Shown here in pieces: positions 1 through 5,577 of a stretch of DNA of 6,914 bases; within the stretch, counting starts at the first letter, position 1, and every line of letters starts with the position of its first letter. Position numbers and translations under genes: made by a program. The notes under the pieces are model-generated. The model ran no database searches. It worked only from the letters and a program-made list of their open reading frames with translations, and had not been told where the DNA came from. Origin of the DNA: CAYYNP01 sp964472545 (GTDB lineage Bacteria; Planctomycetota; Planctomycetia; Pirellulales; Thermoguttaceae); assembly GCA_964472545.1 (NCBI GenBank), contig CAYYNP010000420.1, positions 1 through 6,914 of the forward strand, written 5' to 3'.

Positions 1-6
1 GTGTGA

Positions 7-1908
7 TTACGGAGTCTTCTCTTTCCACAGCCGGTCCATGTCGACGCCCCACAGCCCCAGCAAGTAGTTAGCGGCCCGTTCGTCGTATCGCCGCGAGCCT
101 TGCTTGCCCTTGAGTACCAGATCGATCGCGGCCTGCCGTATTTCGGGTCCCTTCTCGCCGATCGCCTGCACGGCGTTCAGCGCATGGCAGCGGGCCATTT
201 CCTCGGGGTGCTCGATGATCTTCAGCAGGGCCTTGACGGCTCGCTCTTTCTCGCCGAGTTGATACAGGGCCTCCGCGGCGACAACGACCGCGTTGGGGTA
301 TTCGTCGTCGAGCACGGCGACCAGTTCACGCGCGGCGCTCTTGGCCTCGTCGCCGAGAATCAACAGACCGGTGGCGCCCCAGTAGCGAATCGCCCCGTCG
401 TCGTCCGCAAGATAGGCTGCCAGCGTATTGAGATTCTCCGGCTGCCCCAACGAGGCGGTCTCGGCCGCATCGATTAGCGCTTCGAGATCAACGTGCTCCG
501 AACGCATGTAGTCGTAAATCGGCGTCTCACCCACGCGAATCGAGCGATCGGCTTCCGGGATGAAGCCGGCATCGTAGATCCGCGTGATCCACTCGCGATT
601 GGCCGCCCGCATGCGCTGCAGGACATCCTGATAATCGGGATCGTCGGCCAGGTTGTTGACTTCCCAGGGATCGTTCTGGGTATCGTAAAGCTCCTCGACC
701 GGTTTGGTGTTCCAGAAGATGCTTTGAATGTCGTTGCACTTGCCTTGCTTGTAGGCCCGCTCCCAAGATCGCGTGGCCGGCGCCCGCCAGAGATACTCCA
801 GCGGCTGGCCGTAGACGCGAAACGGCATGTAGTTGCGGATGTAGCGATAGCGCCGATCGCGGACCGCCCGGCACATGTCGTAACGTTCGTCCATACGGCC
901 GCGAAACATGTAGGCATATTGCGGGTCGGCCGTCTTCCGTTTGCCCAGAAACGCACTGCCCTGCATGTAGTCGGGGATCGGGATTTCCAGAATGCTGAGC
1001 ATCGTGGGGGCCAGGTCGACGAAGCTAACCAGCCGGCCCACGCGGCTGCCGGGCGCATCGGCCGGATAGAGGTGCTTGTATTTCTCGGGGATCCGCACGA
1101 TCATCGGCACGTGCGTGCCCGACTCGTAGACGTAACGCTTGCTGCGGGCCAACACGCCGCCGTGGTCGCCGTAATAGAAAACGATCGTGTCGTCGGCCAG
1201 GCCGTCCCGCTCCAATTGGGCCAGTTCGTTGCCCACGGCCGCATCCATCGCGGTCACCTTGTCGTAATACTGTGCCCAGTCGTGGCGGATGTCTGGGGTG
1301 TCGGGATGATACGGCGGCAGTTTCATCTCGGCCGGGTCGTGGCTGAGCCGTTCGGCCGGCACGCGCGAGTGGAGCGAACTCTCGTGGCTGATGCCGATGT
1401 TCTTGACGTGAAAGAACGGCTGTCCCGGCTTGCGATTGCGGTAATGGGCCTTGGAGTTCGACTCGTCCCACGGTGCCTCCGCCCCCTGCGTTGACTTCTT
1501 GAGGTTGTAGTCGGTCTTCGAGCAGTTGGTGCAATAGTAGCCGCGCTGGCGCAGATAGGCCGGAAAGAGCTGTACCACGTCGGAGCAGGCGTAGCCGCTG
1601 CGCATGTGTTGGTGGCCGTTGGAACAGGCATACACGCCGGTGATGATCGTGTTTCTCGCCGGCGCACAAACCGGGGCGTTGGCGTAGGCGTGCGTGTAGA
1701 GGAAGCCTTCGGAGGCGAACTTGTCGAGATTCGGCGTCACGGCCAGCGGATCGCCGTAGCAGCCGAGGAATGGGCTGTTGTCTTCGCTGGTAATCCAGAG
1801 GATGTTGGGCCGCTCGTCGGGCGTTGCGGCGATGACCGGCCGGACGAGCACCGCAATGGAGCCAAACGCCGCAAGCAACAGAAACAACAGTCGATCGACC
1901 TTCGTCAT
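7..1908 (-). CDS. Exported formylglycine-dependent sulfatase with C-terminal HEAT repeats
   Basis: This 633-residue protein should hydrolyse sulfate esters (or N-sulfate) on a glycan outside the cytoplasm. Residues 1-27 look like a Sec signal peptide (hydrophobic stretch LLFLLLAAFGSIAVLV, cleavage near VIA-A). The alkaline-phosphatase-fold sulfatase domain covers about residues 34-455. C81-A-P-A-R85 is the C-x-P-x-R signature whose Cys becomes formylglycine. E42-D43 near the N terminus and D248-H249 in YYGDHGG are likely metal or active-site residues, followed by K257 and H266 (GTHVPMIVR). The stretch PVEELYDTQNDPWEVNNLA is the usual end of the catalytic domain. Residues about 485-615 form alternating amphipathic helices typical of HEAT repeats (AIRYWGATGLLILGD, AVVVAAEALYQLGE). 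The ATG at 1908 has an AAGGG ribosome site (1921-1917) 8 nt upstream. The desulfated substrate is unknown; the neighbouring fucosidase makes a sulfated fucan-like glycan plausible. No maturation enzyme is in the window. Confidence 0.95.
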   Translation of the reverse strand: MTKVDRLLFLLLAAFGSIAVLVRPVIAATPDERPNILWITSEDNSPFLGCYGDPLAVTPNLDKFASEGFLYTHAYANAPVCAPARNTIITGVYACSNGHQHMRSGYACSDVVQLFPAYLRQRGYYCTNCSKTDYNLKKSTQGAEAPWDESNSKAHYRNRKPGQPFFHVKNIGISHESSLHSRVPAERLSHDPAEMKLPPYHPDTPDIRHDWAQYYDKVTAMDAAVGNELAQLERDGLADDTIVFYYGDHGGVLARSKRYVYESGTHVPMIVRIPEKYKHLYPADAPGSRVGRLVSFVDLAPTMLSILEIPIPDYMQGSAFLGKRKTADPQYAYMFRGRMDERYDMCRAVRDRRYRYIRNYMPFRVYGQPLEYLWRAPATRSWERAYKQGKCNDIQSIFWNTKPVEELYDTQNDPWEVNNLADDPDYQDVLQRMRAANREWITRIYDAGFIPEADRSIRVGETPIYDYMRSEHVDLEALIDAAETASLGQPENLNTLAAYLADDDGAIRYWGATGLLILGDEAKSAARELVAVLDDEYPNAVVVAAEALYQLGEKERAVKALLKIIEHPEEMARCHALNAVQAIGEKGPEIRQAAIDLVLKGKQGSRRYDERAANYLLGLWGVDMDRLWKEKTP

Positions 1909-1987
1909 CTTCTTTTCCCTTCACCTGAGATTCGTCGTCCGCGGTCGCCACGACTCCCACCGTCCATGAGCCGCCGTAAGTCCTTTC

Positions 1988-2015
1988 AGTATGCCATCTT
2001 GGGGCGGGTAGTCAA
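1988..2015 (-). promoter_or_regulatory. Candidate sigma70-like promoter of the sulfatase gene
   Basis: On the minus strand TTGACT (2015-2010, five of six matches to TTGACA) is followed after 16 nt by CATACT (1993-1988, four of six matches to TATAAT). This would start transcription near 1981 and give a leader of about 70 nt before the sulfatase ATG. It is a pattern match only, and planctomycete promoters often deviate from this consensus. The rest of the 217-bp gap to the divergent small gene shows no clear promoter for that gene. Confidence 0.3.
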
Positions 2016-2125
2016 GCCTGCGGATCGAGCGATCGCTTTTCGGATTGCCCGGCGATACATCCGGCCTTCCTCCACGCCTGGACACTTATGGAAAGAACAC
2101 CACACTCCAAGAGGAGGAAAGACAC

Positions 2126-2473
2126 ATGAAAAGCGTTGCTCCCGTCGCTTGTTGGTCCGCCAGGCTGCTCGGTTTGGCGATGTTCCTGTTCGTAGGGGCC
2201 TTTGCCGTCGGCGAAGGGCTGCCACCGCTGAACGTTGAATCGGCCCCGTTCTTCGTCGCCTGGTTCGGCTTGTTGGCAATCTGGCCGTGGCGGCTGCTCG
2301 GCGGCCTTTCGGTCGTCGTGGGGATGGCGGCCTTTCTGTTGGTGACGGCTACGATCCCCAATCTCTGGTTTTCGCTCTGGATGGTGCCCGGTCTGTTGAG
2401 TCTCGCCGGATGGTGGATTGAGCATCGCGGCGGTCGGATCGGCGCGGGCGGGCGTTCGCTTGCGGCGTCGTAA
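2126..2473 (+). CDS. Small integral membrane protein, function unknown
   Basis: This is a 115-residue hydrophobic protein I cannot assign to a function. The ATG at 2126 is preceded by AGGAGG (2112-2117) with 8 nt spacing, so it is preferred over an upstream in-frame TTG at 2045 that would add a polar, unlikely N terminus. Four membrane spans are visible: about residues 12-30 (LLGLAMFLFVGAFAVG), 40-54 (APFFVAWFGLLAIW), 57-78 (LLGGLSVVVGMAAFLLVTA) and 81-98 (LWFSLWMVPGLLSLAGWW). The C terminus is short, polar and Gly/Arg-rich. There is no cysteine motif, enzyme signature or nucleotide-binding site. The gene stands alone: divergent from the sulfatase, convergent with the oxidoreductase whose stop is 23 bp away. 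The strong ribosome site and clean membrane topology argue that it is a real gene. Confidence 0.8.
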   Translation: MKSVAPVACWSARLLGLAMFLFVGAFAVGEGLPPLNVESAPFFVAWFGLLAIWPWRLLGGLSVVVGMAAFLLVTATIPNLWFSLWMVPGLLSLAGWWIEHRGGRIGAGGRSLAAS

Positions 2474-2496
2474 GGGGATTACAAAACGGCCGGCCG

Positions 2497-3786
2497 CTAT
2501 CCGAGTTCGGTGAATCCGGGAACGCGTACGGAATACGCCCCGTCGGGTCCCGGGGCCACCGGCGGAACGGTGGTGAAGTCGCAAGTGGCCGGTCCGAAGA
2601 TGTGCCCCGCGGCCAGGGCCTCCTTGCGGCCGATCTTCTTGCCCGTGTAAGTGGCCATCTGACCCATGATGCCCGTCATCGCACTCTCGGCCATGTAACG
2701 CCCGTTGTTGATCGGCTTGCCGCTGCGTATCGAGGCAAACAGCTCGTCGTGTTCGACCTGATACGGGTTCGTCTGCTTTCCTTCCCGATGCAGCCGTTTC
2801 TGGTTCTCGCGCGATTCGCGTTGCAGGTCGACCGTGCCCCGGGTTCCCATCACCACGTCGGACACCTCGACGTAGCAGTTCGGCTGCACGATCAGGAAGG
2901 CGAAAAGCCGCCGGCCGTCGGCGTACTCGTAAACGAGCGCGTCGTGGTCGAAGCAATCGCCGTGCGACGCATCGAACGGCGCCGCGCGTCCGCCCATGCC
3001 GAACGCGGTGATGGGCTGCTCTTCCTTCATCGCCCAGGCAGCCAGGTCGGTGTGGTGGACTAGCGACGCCGTGCAGAAATCGCCGGAAAGCCAACTGAAG
3101 TGCGTCCAGTTGTACAATTGGAATTCGATTTCGCTCATGCCCGGCTTGCGGTTGCGTAGCCGGAAGTTGTTGCGATGCGTGGTGATTTGAATAGCGACAA
3201 TATCACCGATCTCGCCGTCGTGGATCCGCCGTACGGCGTCGCGGACGCCCGGGTCGTAGCGCCACATCTGCCCGGAAACGACGCTGAGGCCCTTTTGTTC
3301 GGCGATTTCCGCCGCGGCCAGAATGCGCTTCACGTCTGGCGGGTCGATGGCGGCCGGCTTTTCCACAAACGTGTGCAGCCCGGCCTCGACGCAGGCCTCG
3401 AAGTGCGTGGCGTGAAACCGCGAGGCGTTGGTGACCAGGGCCACGTCGACGTCGCTGTCGATCAGCCGGCGGTAGGCGTCGAAGCCGACGAATCGGTGGT
3501 CGGCGTCAACGGCTGTCTGTCGGGGATTCTGCTCGGCGATCGAGGCGTGCGATCGTTCGATCTGACTCTCGAACAGGTCGGCCATCGCTACCAGCCGCAC
3601 GCCCTCGTCGGCGGCCATCGCCTGCAACACCGCCCCGGACCCGCGGGCGCCGCATCCGATCATCCCGACACGAATCAGATCGCTTCCGGCGGCGTGGGCC
3701 GTACGAGCCAGCGACGGCAGGCCGGCAAGCGACACGCCGACGGCGGCGGACGACCGTTTGAGGAAATCGCGGCGAGAGGTGGTCAT
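2497..3786 (-). CDS. Tat-exported Gfo/Idh/MocA family oxidoreductase
   Basis: This 429-residue protein is a predicted NAD(P)-dependent sugar or cyclitol dehydrogenase of the Gfo/Idh/MocA family. The N terminus SRRDFLKRSSAAVGVSLAGL is a twin-arginine (Tat) signal, with probable cleavage near A32-A33, so the folded, cofactor-loaded enzyme should be exported. The Rossmann domain starts at about residue 37 with GMIGCGARGSG (41-51). E142-K143-P144 is the family's EKP motif with the catalytic Lys. The C-terminal alpha/beta domain (about 175-390) contains NWTHFSWLSGDF and H244-H245-x-D247, matching the usual substrate-side His/Asp region. The start at 3786 is set by AAGGAG (3801-3796), 9 nt upstream, and by the Tat signal; the same frame stays open far upstream to 5379, antisense to the fucosidase, but that extension carries no recognisable protein. 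The exact substrate cannot be read from sequence. It is divergent from the fucosidase and shares its control region. Confidence 0.94.
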   Translation of the reverse strand: MTTSRRDFLKRSSAAVGVSLAGLPSLARTAHAAGSDLIRVGMIGCGARGSGAVLQAMAADEGVRLVAMADLFESQIERSHASIAEQNPRQTAVDADHRFVGFDAYRRLIDSDVDVALVTNASRFHATHFEACVEAGLHTFVEKPAAIDPPDVKRILAAAEIAEQKGLSVVSGQMWRYDPGVRDAVRRIHDGEIGDIVAIQITTHRNNFRLRNRKPGMSEIEFQLYNWTHFSWLSGDFCTASLVHHTDLAAWAMKEEQPITAFGMGGRAAPFDASHGDCFDHDALVYEYADGRRLFAFLIVQPNCYVEVSDVVMGTRGTVDLQRESRENQKRLHREGKQTNPYQVEHDELFASIRSGKPINNGRYMAESAMTGIMGQMATYTGKKIGRKEALAAGHIFGPATCDFTTVPPVAPGPDGAYSVRVPGFTELG

Positions 3787-3795
3787 GGTCGAGGG

Positions 3796-3801
3796 CTCCT
3801 T
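3796..3801 (-). promoter_or_regulatory. Ribosome binding site fixing the oxidoreductase start
   Basis: AAGGAG on the minus strand lies 9 nt before the ATG at 3786. It decides between this start and any of the upstream codons in the long open frame, and agrees with the Tat signal peptide beginning at that ATG. Confidence 0.75.
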
Positions 3802-3840
3802 ATAGCGTGGTGCGACGGTTTCGGGCCGATTGCCCTCGTA

Positions 3841-3946
3841 TAGTAGTCGTCTCGCTCCGCGAGACGAACCACGTTCCGCTCTGCAAAACGAACCACATCT
3901 CGCTCCGCGAGAGGAAGGGACATCTCGCGGAGCGAGATGACTACTA
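3841..3946. repeat. Palindromic array: three 24-nt tandem units and one inverted copy
   Basis: Three units lie head to tail with an exact 24-nt period: 3849-3872, 3873-3896 and 3897-3920. Units 1 and 3 share the core TCTCGCTCCGCGAGA, which itself folds as TCTCGC-TCC-GCGAGA; unit 2 is a degenerate form with TTCCGCTCTGCAA, and units 1 and 2 both end in CGAACCAC. An inverted copy follows. Positions 3896-3912 and 3923-3939 are a perfect 17-bp inverted repeat with a 10-nt loop. On a larger scale 3841-3866 and 3921-3946 pair in 24 of 26 positions, with TAGTAGTC and GACTACTA at the outer ends. A 13-nt echo of unit 2 (TTCCGCTCTGCAA) recurs at 3985-3997. The array sits between two divergent genes, so it is not placed as a transcription terminator for either. 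It may be a dispersed genomic repeat, a regulator site, or an RNA hairpin. Confidence 0.85.
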
Positions 3947-4015
3947 TGCTCATCCGCAACGCATCCGAGTATAGCCCCGGCGGATTCCGCTCTGCAAGTA
4001 GGCCGCACGTCTTCC

Positions 4016-4044
4016 ATGACAACGCCGTAACGGACCGCTATAAT
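4016..4044 (+). promoter_or_regulatory. Near-consensus sigma70 promoter of the fucosidase gene
   Basis: ATGACA (4016-4021, five of six matches to TTGACA) is followed by a 17-nt spacer and a perfect TATAAT (4039-4044). Transcription would begin near 4051 and leave a leader of about 65 nt before the ATG at 4117. This is the best promoter match I see in the window. It lies about 70 bp downstream of the palindrome array. Confidence 0.6.
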
Positions 4045-4102
4045 GAGGCGGCTGGAACCGTACGCTAAACTGCCCGTCGGCGGCCCCGCGCCGGCCCGAT
4101 GA

Positions 4103-4108
4103 AGGAGG
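4103..4108 (+). promoter_or_regulatory. Ribosome binding site fixing the fucosidase start
   Basis: AGGAGG-type sequence (AGGAGG within GAAGGAGGAC) lies 8 nt before the ATG at 4117. It shows that the in-frame ATG at 4099, which overlaps the site, is not the start. The chosen start also opens a standard signal peptide (MKKTALLGFAIF). Confidence 0.8.
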
Positions 4109-4116
4109 ACTTCGCT

Positions 4117-5577
4117 ATGAAGAAGACCGCGTTGTTGGGATTCGCTATCTTCGTCGCAGCCACGGCCTCGGCCCGTGCCGCCGAACCGCCCGCCCCCAGC
4201 GGGCCGCTGCCGACGAAGCGACATCTTCGCTGGCACGAGATGGAGTACTACGGCTTCATCCACTTCACGGTGAACACGTTTACCGACAAGGAATGGGGCT
4301 ACGGCGACGAGGACCCGGCGATCTTCAACCCCACGGACCTCGACCCACGTCAATGGGCCGAGGTTGCCCGCAAGGCTGGCATGAAGGCCCTGATCATTAC
4401 GGCCAAACACCACGACGGCTTCTGCCTTTGGCCGAGCAAGTACACCGAACACTCCGTGAAGAACTCGCCGTGGAAAGGCGGCAAGGGCGACGTGCTGGCC
4501 GAGTTGGCAGCCGCCTGCAAGGACAACGGGCTGCGGATGGGCGTCTATCTCTCGCCCTGGGACCGCAACCACAAGGACTACGGCACGCCGGCGTATATCG
4601 ACTACTATCGCAACCAGATGCGCGAGTTGCTCTCCAACTACGGCGACGTCTGCGAAGTCTGGTTCGACGGGGCCAACGGCGGCGACGGCTACTACGGCGG
4701 CGCGCGGGAAACCCGGCGGATCGACAACCGCACCTACTACGACTGGCCGAATACCTGGAAGATCGTCCGCGAGTTGCAGCCGATGGCCGTGATGTTCAGC
4801 GACGGCGGCCCGGACATCCGCTGGGTGGGCAACGAGAGCGGCGTCGGCAGCGAGACCAACTGGGCCGCGATCCGCCGGGCCGAGTTTGCCCCGGGCATCG
4901 CCGACCGCCGTGCGTTGGCCAACGGCCAGGCCGACGGCACGCATTGGGTTCCGGCGGAAGTCGACGTCTCGATCCGCCCGGGCTGGTTCTACCACGCCAA
5001 CCAAGATTCCCGAGTCAAGTCGGTCGAGCATCTGGTGAACATCTACTACAGCAGCATCGGCAACGGCTGCAACCTGCTGCTGAACATCCCGCCCGACCGC
5101 CGCGGGCGCTTCCATGAGGTCGACTGTGAACGGCTGATCGAGCTGCGGAAGGTGCTCGACGCCACGTTCAAAGACGATCTGGCTCAAGGCAAGCCGGCTA
5201 CCGCCACGAATGTCCGCGGCGACGACAAGCAGTTCGCCGCCGCAAAACTCACCGACGGCGACCGCACTACGTATTGGGCAGCCGACGACGATGTCCGCAC
5301 GGCCGAGTTGACTGTAGAACTCGGCCGTCCGACGCCGCTGAACCGCGTGCGGATGCAGGAGTACATCCAACTCGGCCAACGGATCGAGAGTTTTGTCGTC
5401 GACGCCCGCGTCGATGGCCGCTGGCAGGAGATCGCCAAAGGAACCACGATTGGCCCACGGCGGATCATGCGAACGGAAACCGTCACTGCCGACGCCCTGC
5501 GGCTGCGGATCACGGCGAGTCGGGCGTGCCCCGTCTTGTCGACGCTGGAGGTGTATTGCGCGCCGGCGAAGGAGTGA
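4117..5577 (+). CDS. Secreted GH29 alpha-L-fucosidase with C-terminal F5/8C (CBM32-like) domain
   Basis: This 486-residue enzyme should release L-fucose from glycans by the retaining GH29 mechanism. Residues 1-21 are a Sec signal peptide (MKKTALLGFAIFVAATASARA). The catalytic barrel spans about 25-350: MEYYGFIHFTVNTF near the start, KHHDGF with H98-H99 (a substrate-binding His pair typical of GH29), GVYLSPWDRN, and VWFDGANG with D184 as the predicted nucleophile. The later GNESG segment carries E240, a tentative acid/base; its RWVGNE context and the C-terminal domain resemble the alpha-1,3/4-specific GH29-B subgroup, but this is inference. LLLNIPPDRRG marks the end of the barrel. Residues about 356-486 form a discoidin/F5-8C galactose-binding-like domain (GKPATATN, LTDGDRTTYWAADD, LGRPTPLNRVRMQEYI). 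The gene is divergent from the oxidoreductase, has its own good promoter, and its last 68 bp overlap the opposing lipoprotein gene. Confidence 0.95.
   Translation: MKKTALLGFAIFVAATASARAAEPPAPSGPLPTKRHLRWHEMEYYGFIHFTVNTFTDKEWGYGDEDPAIFNPTDLDPRQWAEVARKAGMKALIITAKHHDGFCLWPSKYTEHSVKNSPWKGGKGDVLAELAAACKDNGLRMGVYLSPWDRNHKDYGTPAYIDYYRNQMRELLSNYGDVCEVWFDGANGGDGYYGGARETRRIDNRTYYDWPNTWKIVRELQPMAVMFSDGGPDIRWVGNESGVGSETNWAAIRRAEFAPGIADRRALANGQADGTHWVPAEVDVSIRPGWFYHANQDSRVKSVEHLVNIYYSSIGNGCNLLLNIPPDRRGRFHEVDCERLIELRKVLDATFKDDLAQGKPATATNVRGDDKQFAAAKLTDGDRTTYWAADDDVRTAELTVELGRPTPLNRVRMQEYIQLGQRIESFVVDARVDGRWQEIAKGTTIGPRRIMRTETVTADALRLRITASRACPVLSTLEVYCAPAKE

Noticed and set aside
493..1494. Open frame of 333 codons on the plus strand inside the sulfatase gene
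   Set aside because: It is the reverse-strand shadow of a clearly recognisable sulfatase catalytic domain, and its translation shows no domain or start signal.
2028..2037. AGCGATCGCT palindrome resembling the cyanobacterial HIP1 octamer
   Set aside because: It is a single occurrence in GC-rich DNA with no nearby partner, so chance is enough to explain it.
2474..2496. CGGCCGGCCG palindrome (2487-2496) between convergent stops as a bidirectional terminator
   Set aside because: The palindrome is too short to form a stable stem with a loop, and there is no T run on either side.
3840..3868. Minus-strand TACTAT with TTCGTC 17 nt upstream as a promoter for the oxidoreductase
   Set aside because: The -35 match is very poor and the -10 match only four of six; the boxes fall inside the palindrome arm, where sequence is explained by the repeat.
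3841..3946. CRISPR-like appearance of the 24-nt repeats
   Set aside because: The units abut with no unique spacers, there are only three plus one inverted, and no cas gene is present.
4099..4101. ATG at 4099 as the fucosidase start
   Set aside because: It overlaps the AGGAGG ribosome site that serves the ATG at 4117, and it would place charged residues before the signal peptide.
3787..5379. The oxidoreductase frame stays open for about 530 further codons upstream, antisense to the whole fucosidase
   Set aside because: The translation is low-complexity Val/Ala/Arg/Asp text mirroring GC-rich fucosidase codons, with no domain. The Tat signal and ribosome site at 3786 fix the true start. The open frame is a by-product of GC-rich codon use.
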